In this document: positions 53,377-62,446 of the stretch, piece by piece
How the letters are laid out: every line of letters begins with the position of its first letter
How positions within the stretch are numbered: the stretch's first letter is position 1
NCBI GenBank assembly: GCA_016713535.1
Contig: JADJOY010000023.1
Location: forward strand, 62,001-126,000
From: JADJOY01 sp016713535 [NCBI: Deltaproteobacteria bacterium]
GTDB taxonomy: Bacteria; JADJOY01
Direction: 5' to 3'
Length of the DNA: 64,000 nt
Made by a program: the position numbers and the translations under genes
The notes under the pieces: generated by a model
What the model was told of the DNA's origin: nothing
Seen by the model: only the letters and a program-made list of their open reading frames with translations
Database searches by the model: none

Positions 53377-54365
53377 GTGGACGATCGCACCACTCGCGGT
53401 GCGCCGGCCCCGCCGTCGCGCGGCGCGCTCTACGCGCTGCTCGCGGTGGTGGTGCTGGTGTGGGGCGCCAACTGGCCGATCATGAAGATCGGCCTGCGCG
53501 AGATCCCGCCGTTTCGGTTCGCGGCGCTGCGCATGGCGCTGGGCGCGGCGACGCTGATCGCGATCCAGCTCGCGCGCGGCGCCTTGCGGCCCCCGCCGCG
53601 CGGCGACTGGCCGGTCGTGGCGAGCGTCGGCCTCTTGCACATGGCGATCACCGTGGCGCTCGTGAACCTCGGGCTTCGCGACCTCGGTGCCGGACGCTCG
53701 GCGGTGCTCGCCTTCACCACCCCGCTGTGGGTGGTGCCGGGCGCCGCGCTCCTCCTCGGCGAGCGCATCGATGCACGCCGCGCCGCCGGGCTCGCCCTCG
53801 GACTCGGCGGGATCGCGGTGCTCTTCCGTCCCGCCGAGGTCGACCTCGCGAGCGCCGCGGCCGTGCGCGGCAACGCGCTGCTGATGGCCAGCGCCTTCAC
53901 GTGGGCACTCGCCATCCTCCACGTCCGCGGACACCGCTGGCACGCCACCCCCTCGACCTGGCGCCGTGGCAGATGTCGCTCGCCGCGCTGGTCTTGGGGG
54001 CGCTGGCCGCGGCGCTCGAGCCGGAGGCAACGTGGCGTGGGAGCCCGACCACGCTCGCCGTGCTCGCCTACAACGGCCTGGCTGCCACCGGCTTCGCGTT
54101 CTGGGCGGTGGTGACGATCAACCGCGGGCTTCCGGCCAGCGAGACCTCGCTGGTGCTGCTGGCGGTGCCGGTGGTGGGCATCACCTCGGCGGCGCTCGCG
54201 ATCGGCGAGCGGCCGAGCGCCACGCTCCTCGCGGGGCTCGCGCTGGTGAGCGCCGGTGTCGCGCTCACCGCGAGCGGCCCGGCGCGCGGCTATAGTTCGC
54301 GCATACCCGATCCCGAGAGCGAGCGCGGCGGCCCGGCGCCGCCGCCGAGAGGTCCATCCGCATGA
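53377..54365 (+). CDS. EamA-family (DMT) transporter (one frame slip)
   Basis: About ten membrane helices in two EamA halves. First half in one frame: ALYALLAVVVLVWGANWPIMKIGLREIPPFRFAALRM … GRSAVLAFTTPLWVVPGAALLLGE. The second half continues in another frame after about 53955: LAPWQMSLAALVLGALAAAL … LPASETSLVLLAVPVVGITSAALAIGE. The break is in a C run (CACCCCCTC). A GTG at 53377 is taken as start; ATGs at 53296 and 53323 in the same frame are alternatives but would overlap the divergent lipase region. Export of metabolites or amino acids is the usual role. Its stop overlaps the SDR start. Confidence 0.85.
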
Positions 54366-55219
54366 ATGGCAAGGTCTGCCTCATCACGGGCGCCAACGCC
54401 GGCATCGGCCGCGAGACCGCCATCGGCCTCGCCAAGCTCGGCGCGCGCATCGTCATGGTGTGCCGCGACAGGACCAAGGGCGAACTGGCCCGCGAAGAGA
54501 TCCAGCAGCTCTCCGGCAACGGCAACGTCGAGCTCATCGTCGCCGATCTCTCGTCGCAGTCGGCGGTGCGCGCCGCGGCCGCCGAGTTCCAGCGCCACCA
54601 CGACCGCCTCGACGTGCTGATCAACAATGCGGGCGGCTACATCAAGCGCCGCCAGCTCACGACCGACGGCATCGAGACCCAGCTCGCGGTCAACCACCTG
54701 GCGCCTTTCCTCCTCACCACGTTGCTCCTCGAGCTGCTCAAGAAGAGCGCGCCGGCGCGGATCGTCAACGTCGCGTCGGAGGGCCACCGCGCCGCGTGGC
54801 TGCGCTTCGACAACCTCCAGGGCGAGCGCTTCTGGAACGGCTGGCTCCAGTACTGCAACACCAAGCTCATGAACCTGCTCTTCACCCGCGAGCTGTCGCA
54901 CAAGCTGGTTGGCACCGGCGTGACCGCGAACGCCTGCCACCCGGGCGTGGTGCGCTCGAACTTCGCGCGCAGCGAGGTGCCGAGCTGGGCGATGGACATC
55001 GGTGCGATCTTCATGATCCCGCCCAGCGAGGGCGCGCGCACCTCGATCTTCCTCGCCTCCGACCCCGCCGGCGAAAAGAACTCCGGACTCTACTGGGTGC
55101 GCCGCAAGAAGGCCGCGCCCGCGGCCAAGGCGCTCGACGACGACACCGCGCGCAGCCTGTGGAGCGTGAGCGCGGTCCTCACCGGCCTCGAAGGAACCCG
55201 CAAGGTCGTGATCCGATGA
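54362..55219 (+). CDS. Short-chain dehydrogenase/reductase, retinol dehydrogenase-like
   Basis: 285 residues. Cofactor motif LITGANAGIGRETA, NNAGG, catalytic Ser in IVNVASEG and YCNTK for Tyr-x3-Lys. NACHPGVVRSN follows, as in the RDH11-14/WWOX-like SDR group, which commonly uses NADP. It overlaps the transporter and the next gene by four bases each, so three genes form one translational unit. Confidence 0.92.
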   Translation: MNGKVCLITGANAGIGRETAIGLAKLGARIVMVCRDRTKGELAREEIQQLSGNGNVELIVADLSSQSAVRAAAAEFQRHHDRLDVLINNAGGYIKRRQLTTDGIETQLAVNHLAPFLLTTLLLELLKKSAPARIVNVASEGHRAAWLRFDNLQGERFWNGWLQYCNTKLMNLLFTRELSHKLVGTGVTANACHPGVVRSNFARSEVPSWAMDIGAIFMIPPSEGARTSIFLASDPAGEKNSGLYWVRRKKAAPAAKALDDDTARSLWSVSAVLTGLEGTRKVVIR

Positions 55220-55965
55220 GCAACGCAAAGCCCGAGCGGGCCAGCGACGCGGGCCAGGACCGCGACTGGCGGATCCACCCCCACGGCGCGATCCGCACCC
55301 TCGACGACAACCTGTGGACCGTGAGCGGCCACATCCCCGGCCTACCGATGCCGCTGCGCCGCACCATGACCGTGGTGCGCCTCAGCGACGGCCGGCTGGT
55401 GCTGCACAGCGCGATCGCGCTCGCGCACACCTCGCTCGCGCAGCTCGAATCGTGGGGCGAGCCCGCCTTCATCGTGGTGCCGAGCGGCTACCACCGCATC
55501 GACGCGCCCGCCTACAAGAAGCGCTACCCGAAGGCGCTGGTGGTGTGCCCGCCCAAGTCCCGAAAGCGCGTCGAGAAGGTGGTGGCGGTCGACGGCGGCT
55601 ACGAGCTGCTCTCCAGCGACCCCGCCCTCGAGGCCGTGCACCTCGACGGCACCTGCGAGGGAGTCCTGATCGCCCGGAGCGGCGCCGAGCACGAGCGCGC
55701 GACGCTGATCTTCAACGACGTCTTCTTCAACCAGGACCCGCTACCCGGCCTGGCCGGGAAGATCTACGGGCTGCTCGGCTCGACGGGCGGACCGAAGGTG
55801 CCACCGGTGGCGCGCTTGTTCCTGGTGGACGACCGCAAGGCGCTGCGCGCCCATCTCGAGCTGCTCGCGCGGCGGCCCGGCCTGGCCCGGCTCATCCCGG
55901 GCCACGGCGAGCCGATCGACGTGTGGCCCAGCAAGGTGCTGAGCAAGGTCGCGTCGACGCTGTGA
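55216..55965 (+). CDS. DUF4336-like protein (metallo-beta-lactamase-fold relative)
   Basis: 249 residues from an ATG overlapping the SDR stop. The block MPLRRTMTVVRLSDGRLVLHSAIALAHTSLAQLESWGEPAFIVVPSGYHRID resembles DUF4336, which has a degenerate metallo-hydrolase fold: YH is kept, but the HxHxDH metal motif is absent. The C-terminal LIPGHGEPIDVWP resembles the last metal-site block of glyoxalase-II-like proteins. Likely works with the preceding SDR. Reaction unknown. Confidence 0.75.
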   Translation: MSNAKPERASDAGQDRDWRIHPHGAIRTLDDNLWTVSGHIPGLPMPLRRTMTVVRLSDGRLVLHSAIALAHTSLAQLESWGEPAFIVVPSGYHRIDAPAYKKRYPKALVVCPPKSRKRVEKVVAVDGGYELLSSDPALEAVHLDGTCEGVLIARSGAEHERATLIFNDVFFNQDPLPGLAGKIYGLLGSTGGPKVPPVARLFLVDDRKALRAHLELLARRPGLARLIPGHGEPIDVWPSKVLSKVASTL

Positions 55966-55972
55966 GCCCGCG

Positions 55973-56984
55973 GTGAGCGCTCGGCGCACGAACCGGACCC
56001 GCCCGCTCAGCGACGCGCGGGTCCGCTCGATCGTGCTGCAGGCGCTGGTGCTGGGCGCGGTGCTGAGCGCCGCGGCGCTGCTGGTGCGCCAGACCCAGGC
56101 GAACCTCGCCGAGCGCGGCATCGCGAGCGGCTTCGGGTTCCTCGCCCGCGAGAGCTCGTTCGACATCGGCGAGAGCCCGATCCGCTACAGCGCGAGCGAC
56201 AGCTACGCGCGCGCTGCTCGTGGGGCTCGCCAACACCGCCAAGGTCGCGATCGTGGGGCTGGTCGGCGCCACGCTCGTGGGCGTGGCCGTGGGCCTCGCG
56301 CGCCTCGCGCCCAACGTGCTGCTCGCGCGGCTCGCGGGAGCGTGGGTGGAGACCCTCCGCAACGTGCCGCTCCTGATCCAGCTCTTCTTCTGGTACGGCG
56401 CGATCACCGAGCTCCTGCCCGGCCCCCGCGAGGCGCTCGCTCCGCTGCCGGGCGTCTTCCTGTGCAATCGCGGCCTCTACTTCCCGGTGCCCACCTTCGC
56501 CGCGGCCGGCGGCGGGCTGGCGCTCTCGCGCCCGGTGCTCGAGGGCTTCAACTTCGCGGGCGGCGCGAGCGTGTCGCCCGAGCTCGTGACGCTGCTCCTC
56601 GGGCTCGTGACCTACACCTCCGCCTTCATCGCCGAGATCGTGCGCGCCGGCGTGCTCGCGGTGCCGCGCGGCCAGGGCGAGGCGGCGGCGGCGCTCGGCC
56701 TGGCCCGGCTCACCACGCTGCGCCGCGTGGTGCTGCCGCAGGCGCTCCGGCTGATCGTGCCGCCGCTCACCAGCCAGTACCTGAACCTGGTCAAGAACAG
56801 CTCGCTGGGCGTGGCGGTCGGCTACCCGGAGCTGGTGTCGATCGCCAACACCACCATGAACCAGACCGGGCAGGCGGTGGAGGGGATCGCGATCGTGATG
56901 GCGACCTACCTCGCGATCAGCCTCGCGCTCTCGGCGCTCGCCAACGGCTGGGAGCGCTCGCGCCCGTGGGTGGCGGCGCGATGA
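55973..56984 (+). CDS. Polar amino-acid ABC transporter permease 1 (AapQ/HisQ type; one frame slip)
   Basis: GTG start. N-terminal part (VRSIVLQALVLGAVLSAAALLVRQ…GFGFLARESSFDIGESPIRYSASDSYARA) in one frame, the rest from about 56215 in another (LLVGLANTAKVAIVGLVGATLVGVAVGLARL …). The slip is in a GCGCGCGC repeat. FGFLxR…F.I…Y is the AapQ hallmark. The coupling-helix EAA-like block GQGEAAAALGLARLTTLRRVVLPQALRLIVPPLTSQYL is intact. The stop overlaps the next permease (ATGA). Confidence 0.88.
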
Positions 56985-58033
56985 GCGTGGCGGACGCCGG
57001 CGCGCTGGCTCCGGCGCGGCGCGCGCCGTTTCGCTCTCCCGCGGACGCGGCGCTGAGCGCGGCGATCGCGGGGGCGCTCGCGTGGCTGGCGTGGAAGGTG
57101 GTGCGCTGGGCGGTGCTCGACGCGACCTGGAGCGGCGACGGCATCGAGGCCTGCCACGCGCGCGGCGGTGCCTGCTGGGCCTTCGTCCGCGACAAGGCGC
57201 GCCTGATCCTCTTCGGCACCTACCCGTACGAGGAGCAGTGGCGCGCCGCCCTCGCCACCGCGCTCGTGATCGCGCTCTTCGCCGCCACCTCCGTGCCGCG
57301 GCTGCGCAGGCCGGCGCTCGCGTGGGCGTGGCTCGCGAGCGCGGGGGTCGTGGTGGCCCTCATGCGTGGGCGCGGCGCCGGGCTCGCGTACGTCGACACC
57401 AGCCGCTGGGGCGGGCTGCCGCTCACGCTGGTGCTCGCGACCGTGGGCCTGGCACTCGCGTTCCCGCTCGGCGTGGCGCTCGCGCTGGCGCGCACCTCGG
57501 GGCTCTTCGTGCCGCGCCTGCTCGCCACCACCTACGTCGAGCTGGTGCGCGGCGTGCCACTGGTGACCGTGCTGTTCATGGCGTCGGTGATGTTCCCGCT
57601 CTTCCTGCCGAGCGGCTGGAACCTCGACAAGCTGCTCCGCGCCCAGGCCGGTATCGTGCTCTTCGCCGCGGCATACCTGGCCGAGGTGGTGCGCGGCGGG
57701 CTGCAGACCGTGGCGCGCGGCCAGCTCGAGGCGGCGGCGGCGCTCGGCCTCGGCTACCTCGGCACGATGCGCTTCGTGGTACTGCCGCAGGCGCTCGGCG
57801 CGGTGGTGCCGCCGCTCGTGAACACCGCCATCGGCCTCTTCAAGGACACCTCGCTGGTGGTGGTGATCGGTCTCCTCGACCTCACCAACGCCGCCAAGCT
57901 CGCCATGAGCGACCCGCGCTGGCTGGGCGCGGTGGTCGAGGGCTACGTGTTCATCGGCACCATCTACTTCCTGTTCTGCTTCACGCTCTCGAAGCTGAGC
58001 CGGAGCCTGGAACGGTCCCGCGCCCATGCCTGA
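56981..58033 (+). CDS. Polar amino-acid ABC transporter permease 2 (AapM type)
   Basis: 350 residues with several N-terminal helices, then the HisM-like core: WGGLPLTLVLATVGLALAFPLGVALALAR, VELVRGVPLVTVLFMASVMFPLF and the EAA block GQLEAAAALGLGYLGTMRFVVLPQALGAVVPPLVNTAIGLFKDTSLV. FKDTSL is typical of general L-amino-acid permeases. Forms a pair with the preceding permease; its end overlaps the ATPase gene by eight bases. Confidence 0.93.
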   Translation: MSVADAGALAPARRAPFRSPADAALSAAIAGALAWLAWKVVRWAVLDATWSGDGIEACHARGGACWAFVRDKARLILFGTYPYEEQWRAALATALVIALFAATSVPRLRRPALAWAWLASAGVVVALMRGRGAGLAYVDTSRWGGLPLTLVLATVGLALAFPLGVALALARTSGLFVPRLLATTYVELVRGVPLVTVLFMASVMFPLFLPSGWNLDKLLRAQAGIVLFAAAYLAEVVRGGLQTVARGQLEAAAALGLGYLGTMRFVVLPQALGAVVPPLVNTAIGLFKDTSLVVVIGLLDLTNAAKLAMSDPRWLGAVVEGYVFIGTIYFLFCFTLSKLSRSLERSRAHA

Positions 58034-58811
58034 AGCCACTCCTCCCAGCGAACCGCCGATCATCGTCGTGACCGACCTGCACAAGTGGTTCGGGGCGCAG
58101 CACGTGCTGCGCGGCGTGTCGCTCGAGGTGGCGCGCGGCGAGACCGTGGTGGTGTGCGGCCCGTCTGGCAGCGGCAAGTCGACCTTCATCCGCTGCCTGA
58201 ACCACCTCGAGGAGCACGACCGCGGCACGATCATGGTGGACGGCATCACCCTCGACCGCGACGTGCGCCACCTGCAGGCGGTGCGCCGCGAGGTCGGCAT
58301 GGTGTTCCAGCAGTTCAACCTGTTCCCGCACCTCACGGTGCTCGAGAACCTCACCCTCGCGCCGGTGCGGGTGCGCAAGACCAAGCCCGTGGCGGCCGAG
58401 CGCCAGGCCCTCGCGCTCCTCGACCGCGTCCAGCTCGCCGATCACGCCGCCAAGTACCCGGCGCAGCTCTCGGGCGGCCAGCAGCAGCGCGTCGCGATCG
58501 CGCGCAGCCTGTGCATGTTGCCCAAGATCATGCTCTTCGACGAGCCGACCTCCGCGCTCGACCCCGAGATGATCCAGGAGGTCCTCGACGTCATGACCGA
58601 GCTCGCCCGCGAGGGGCTCACCATGGTGGTGGTGACCCACGAGATGGGCTTCGCGCGCGCGGTCGCCCACCGGGTCGCGTTCATGGACCAGGGCGAGCTG
58701 GTCGAGGTCGCGCCGCCCGCGCAGTTCTTCGGCGCGCCACAGAGCGAGCGCGCCCGCGAGTTCCTCGGCCACCTGCTGCGCGCGGACGGCGGTGGCCGCG
58801 GCGGCGCGTAG
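58026..58811 (+). CDS. Polar amino-acid ABC transporter ATP-binding protein (AapP/GlnQ type)
   Basis: 261 residues. Walker A CGPSGSGKSTFIR, Q loop MVFQQFNLFPHLTVLENL, signature LSGGQQQRVAIARSL, Walker B IMLFDEPTSALDPEM and H loop VVVTHEMGFA. The RCLNHLE and FNLFPHLT segments are typical of amino-acid importers. No periplasmic binding-protein gene is next to it, so that component is encoded elsewhere. Confidence 0.96.
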   Translation: MPEATPPSEPPIIVVTDLHKWFGAQHVLRGVSLEVARGETVVVCGPSGSGKSTFIRCLNHLEEHDRGTIMVDGITLDRDVRHLQAVRREVGMVFQQFNLFPHLTVLENLTLAPVRVRKTKPVAAERQALALLDRVQLADHAAKYPAQLSGGQQQRVAIARSLCMLPKIMLFDEPTSALDPEMIQEVLDVMTELAREGLTMVVVTHEMGFARAVAHRVAFMDQGELVEVAPPAQFFGAPQSERAREFLGHLLRADGGGRGGA

Positions 58812-58984
58812 CGGCCGGCGCGCCGAGCCGCGGGCGGCTGCAGAAGGCCGCCGCGCACGCCGCGGCGGCCGAGCGGCGACGCCAGTGCTCGGCGCCGGCT
58901 GCCCGCGATTTTCGATGGTACTCTCGGAAATCGTCCGCAGCGCGCGGGCGTTTCGTCTCTCGATCCCCGAGCTCGCCGCCCGCC

Positions 58985-59851
58985 GTGCCGATCGCCCAGC
59001 CCCGCGCCCACTCGGCCGCCGCCGCGACCAGCACCGCCGTTGGCCGCGCCGCGACCCAGCGCGGCGAGCCGCGGATCGACACCACCTACACCGTCGTCAC
59101 CCCCGAGGGTGTCCCGCTCGAGCTGCGCCTCGCCGGCCCGGCGGCGCGCGCCGTGGCGTATTTCATCGACGCCATGATCCGCCTCGTGGTGGTGGTGGTG
59201 ATCTCGATCCCCCTCGAGCTCCTCTCCGGCTACGGCATCGGCTTCCTGCTGGTGCTGATGTTCGTCCTCGAATACTTCTACTTCGTGGCGTGCGAGGTGC
59301 TCCTCGACGGCCAGTCGCCGGGCAAGCGGGTGTGCTCGCTGCGCGTGATCTCCGCTAACGGGACGCCGCTCACGTGGCAGCGCAGCTTGATCCGCAACCT
59401 GCTCCGGCCTGCCGACCAGATCCCGTTCGCGTACGGCGTGGGCGGCGTGCTGACGCTCCTCGGGCGCCACTTCCAGCGCCTCGGCGACATCGCCGCCAGC
59501 ACCATCGTGGTGCGCGAGGACACCACACCGCCGCCACCGCCGCTGCCCTACCCGGCCGACGCGCTGACCCCGCTGCTCAAGTGGATCCCCAACGACGTCA
59601 AGGCGATGCGCGAGGTGCAAAACGCCGTCGACCTCTACGCGCGACGCCGCGATCGGCTCTCGCCCGCGCTGCGCCGCACCCTTGCGCAGCCGCTCGTCGA
59701 GCTGATCGCCGAGCGCACCGATCTGCCGCGCGACACCGAGCCCGATCTGCTGGTCGCGGCGCTCCATCACTCGATCTGGGGACCGCCCCGCGACGAGGGC
59801 CCCACCCGCGGCCGGGCGCAGCCGCCAGCGCGGGGGCCACGCAGCCCATGA
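58985..59851 (+). CDS. RDD family membrane protein
   Basis: 288 residues from a GTG at 58985 (MPIAQPRAHSA); the same frame is open far upstream across the ATPase gene but that is noise. RDD marks: ELRLAGPAARAVAYFIDAMIRLVVVVVI and GQSPGKRVCSLRVISANGTPLTWQRSLIRNLLRPAD. Two or three membrane helices, then a cytoplasmic tail. First gene of the MoxR-linked cluster; its stop overlaps the SpoIIM start (ATGA). Confidence 0.87.
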   Translation: MPIAQPRAHSAAAATSTAVGRAATQRGEPRIDTTYTVVTPEGVPLELRLAGPAARAVAYFIDAMIRLVVVVVISIPLELLSGYGIGFLLVLMFVLEYFYFVACEVLLDGQSPGKRVCSLRVISANGTPLTWQRSLIRNLLRPADQIPFAYGVGGVLTLLGRHFQRLGDIAASTIVVREDTTPPPPPLPYPADALTPLLKWIPNDVKAMREVQNAVDLYARRRDRLSPALRRTLAQPLVELIAERTDLPRDTEPDLLVAALHHSIWGPPRDEGPTRGRAQPPARGPRSP

Positions 59852-60879
59852 GCCGCACCGCGCCGACCCCGGCCGATCCCACCGGCGCCGCGATCGCGCC
59901 GCTCGACGCCGCGCGCCCCGCGGGCGACCGCGCGCCGGTGTGGCGGCGCCTCGAGCGCCTCCTCGGCCACGTCGACCAGTCCCGCAACAAGAAGATCCGC
60001 GGCCAGGAGGTGACCGAGCTCTGCCGCCTCCACCGCGCCACCTCGCGCGACCTGAGCCAGGCGATCGCCGAGGGCAAGCCCGAGACCACGGTGCGCTACC
60101 TGCACGGCCTGGTGAGCCGCACCCACGCGCTCCTCTACCGCTTCGAGTCGGTCGAGTGGCACCGCTGGCGCGAGGCGCTCTTCGTCTCGGTGCCGCGCAA
60201 GCTCTACCGCGACCCGTACCTGCGGGTGGCGTTCGTGGTGTTCTTCGGCACGTCGCTGCTCTCGTACCTGCTCGCGACCGTGACGCCCGAGTGGACCGAC
60301 GTGGTCCTCGGCCCCGAGATGAAGTCGAGCCTCGACTCCATGTACAGCGGCCTCGGCGAGGTGCGGAACCTCGACGAGAGCTTCTACATGTCGGGCTTCT
60401 ACGTGCGGAACAACATGACCGTGGCGCTGCGCTGCTTCGCCTACGGCATCTTTCTGGGCATCGGGAGCGTCGTGGCGCTCCTCACCAACGCGCTCACCAT
60501 CGGCGCGAGCTTCGGCTACATGCTCGCCGGCTCGTACAGCGACAACTTCCTGTCGTTCGTGGTCGGCCACGCGCCCTTCGAGCTCACCGCGGTCACGTTC
60601 GCGGGCGCCGCGGGGCTCAAGCTCGGCCTCTCGCTGGTGCGCACCCAGGGCTGGTCGCGCGCCGCGTCGCTTCGGCGCGCCGCCCTCGACTCGGTGGCGC
60701 TCGTGACCTCCGCGTGCCTGCTGCTCCTCGGCGCCGCGCTCATCGAGGCCTTCTTCTCGCCGCTGCCGTATCCGGTGACGTTCAAGCTGCCGATCTTCCT
60801 GCTCACCCTCACGCTGCTGGTCGCGTACGTCCTGGTGCTGGGCGGACGTGGCGATCCCGAGCCGGGACGCGCGCCGTGA
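59848..60879 (+). CDS. Stage II sporulation protein M (SpoIIM/DUF95) family
   Basis: 343 residues. A soluble N-terminal part with VTELCRLHRATSRDLSQAIAEG, typical of this group, then about six helices: VAFVVFFGTSLLSYLLATV, CFAYGIFLGIGSVVALLTNALTIGASFGYML and the FVVGHAPFELTAVTFAGAAGLKLG signature. The organism need not sporulate; non-sporulating bacteria encode this next to RDD and MoxR genes. Overlaps both neighbours. Confidence 0.9.
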   Translation: MSRTAPTPADPTGAAIAPLDAARPAGDRAPVWRRLERLLGHVDQSRNKKIRGQEVTELCRLHRATSRDLSQAIAEGKPETTVRYLHGLVSRTHALLYRFESVEWHRWREALFVSVPRKLYRDPYLRVAFVVFFGTSLLSYLLATVTPEWTDVVLGPEMKSSLDSMYSGLGEVRNLDESFYMSGFYVRNNMTVALRCFAYGIFLGIGSVVALLTNALTIGASFGYMLAGSYSDNFLSFVVGHAPFELTAVTFAGAAGLKLGLSLVRTQGWSRAASLRRAALDSVALVTSACLLLLGAALIEAFFSPLPYPVTFKLPIFLLTLTLLVAYVLVLGGRGDPEPGRAP

Positions 60880-61727
60880 ACGTCGACCGCGCGCGCGTGC
60901 GGATCCGCGAGCGAGCGCCCACCGAGGTGCTCGACCTCGCCTTCGTGTTCCTGAAGCGCAACGGCGCCCTCTTCGGCGCGCTCACCGCGCTGCTGGTGAT
61001 CCCGGCGACGGCGGTGGTCGTAACCGCCGCGAGCACCTACTCGTCGCTCTCCTGGTACGTGGCGTTCGTGGGCTGCATGGTGATGGACGTGGTGGTCCGC
61101 GCGCCGGTGGTGCTCGCGTGCGGTCAGGCGATGTTCAGCGAGCGCGTGCAGGTGCGCGGCGTGCTCGCCGACCTGCGCCGCCACCTGCCGATCGTGGTGA
61201 GCCTGGTGGGGAGGCGCGCGCTGCTCGCGCTCACCGTGGGCGGCGTGCTGCTCGACTGGTTCGGCCGCTACCACGCCGACGAGGTGCTGCTCCTCGAGCG
61301 CCTCGACGGCGCCGCCGCGCAGACCCGGCTGCGTCACCTGCGGCGGCGCTTCGGCTCGCAGTGCCAGGAGCAGCTCGTCCACCACCTCTTCCTCGGCACC
61401 CTCGCCGTGGTGAGCGCGGTCAGCGTGTGGGTGTTCGTGCGGATGATCTTCTCGACCGAGAGCGTCGAGTGGTGGCCGAAGAGCGGCGGCGACGTCGCGT
61501 TCGTGGCGGCGGTGCTCACGGTCCAGGTCTACTTCGCCACCGCCAAGTTCCTCTTCTACCTGAACCTGCGCACCGTGAACGAAGGCTGGGATCTCTTCCT
61601 CGAGACGCGCGCCATCGAGGCGCTCCTCGAGCGTCGCCGCGGTCCCGGCGGCGGGGCGCCGCGGCTCACCCGGCCGGTCGCCACCGAGACCGTGACCGGC
61701 GAGCCCGCCGCGGAGGTGACGCCGTGA
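60876..61727 (+). CDS. Membrane protein of the MoxR-linked cluster, unknown
   Basis: 283 residues with at least four hydrophobic helices (ALFGALTALLVIPATAVVVTAA, WYVAFVGCMVMDVVVRAPVVLACG, LVHHLFLGTLAVVSAVSVWVFV, FVAAVLTVQVYFATAKFLFYL). The opening PTEVLDLAFVFLKRNGALF recalls DUF4013-like or glycerophosphodiester-phosphodiesterase-type membrane domains. GTG start overlaps the SpoIIM stop, GTG of the next gene overlaps its own stop. Confidence 0.75.
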   Translation: MNVDRARVRIRERAPTEVLDLAFVFLKRNGALFGALTALLVIPATAVVVTAASTYSSLSWYVAFVGCMVMDVVVRAPVVLACGQAMFSERVQVRGVLADLRRHLPIVVSLVGRRALLALTVGGVLLDWFGRYHADEVLLLERLDGAAAQTRLRHLRRRFGSQCQEQLVHHLFLGTLAVVSAVSVWVFVRMIFSTESVEWWPKSGGDVAFVAAVLTVQVYFATAKFLFYLNLRTVNEGWDLFLETRAIEALLERRRGPGGGAPRLTRPVATETVTGEPAAEVTP

Positions 61728-62446
61728 GCCCCCGCCGGTGGGTCGCCGTGCTCGCCCTCGGCGGCGCGCTGGTCACGTGCGCGCCCGTCGGGCTCACGGC
61801 GGCCGCCGAGCCTTCGACGCCCGACCAAGCGCGCCGCGAGGTGGCGCGCAGCCTCGGCGACGGCGGCTACGACTGGTACGACCGGGCGAGCGACGGCCCG
61901 GCCTTCGAGCGCCTCTCCCACGAGCTCGACGATCCGAGCGCCAAGGCCGAGAAGTGGCGCTGGCTGGTGTGGCTGCTCGACGCGGTCGCGCTCGCGGTGC
62001 TGCTCTCGATCGTCGCGTACGTGGTCCGCGCCGCGCGGCGCGCCCGTCTCGAGCGGCCACCGCTCGCGCCCAGCGAGCCGCCGCGGCCGCTCGAGGCGCT
62101 TCCGTTCGAGGACCCGAGCCTGGGCGTGGATCCGGACGCGTGGCTGCGAGCCGCCGAAGAAGCGGCGCGCGCCGGCGACTTCGCGCGCGCCACGATGTGC
62201 CTCTTCAACGGCGAGCTGCTGGTCCTCGATCGCCACCACGCGATCCGTCTCGGCCCCGGCCGCACCAACCGCCACTACCTGGCGCAGCTCGAGGCGCCCG
62301 CTCCCGGACCCGAGAGCTTCGGCGCGGCGATCCGCGAGTTCGAGCGCGTGTTCTACGGCGGACGCCCCGCCGACCGCGACTCGTTCGAGCGCTTCGAGGC
62401 GGAGCACCGCAAGCTGGTGGGCGCGCTGCCGGGAGGCGCGCGATGA
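61724..62446 (+). CDS. DUF4129 domain protein
   Basis: 240 residues. Signal-like N-terminus (WVAVLALGGALVTCAPVGLTAAA), one central membrane helix (WLVWLLDAVALAVLLSIVAYVVRA) and the C-terminal DUF4129 block: AWLRAAEEAARAGDFARATMCLFNGELLVLDRHHAIRLGPGRTNRHYLAQL…FERVFYGGRPADRDSFERF. DUF4129 proteins lie beside MoxR and transglutaminase-like genes. GTG start inside the previous stop. Confidence 0.85.
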   Translation: MSPRRWVAVLALGGALVTCAPVGLTAAAEPSTPDQARREVARSLGDGGYDWYDRASDGPAFERLSHELDDPSAKAEKWRWLVWLLDAVALAVLLSIVAYVVRAARRARLERPPLAPSEPPRPLEALPFEDPSLGVDPDAWLRAAEEAARAGDFARATMCLFNGELLVLDRHHAIRLGPGRTNRHYLAQLEAPAPGPESFGAAIREFERVFYGGRPADRDSFERFEAEHRKLVGALPGGAR

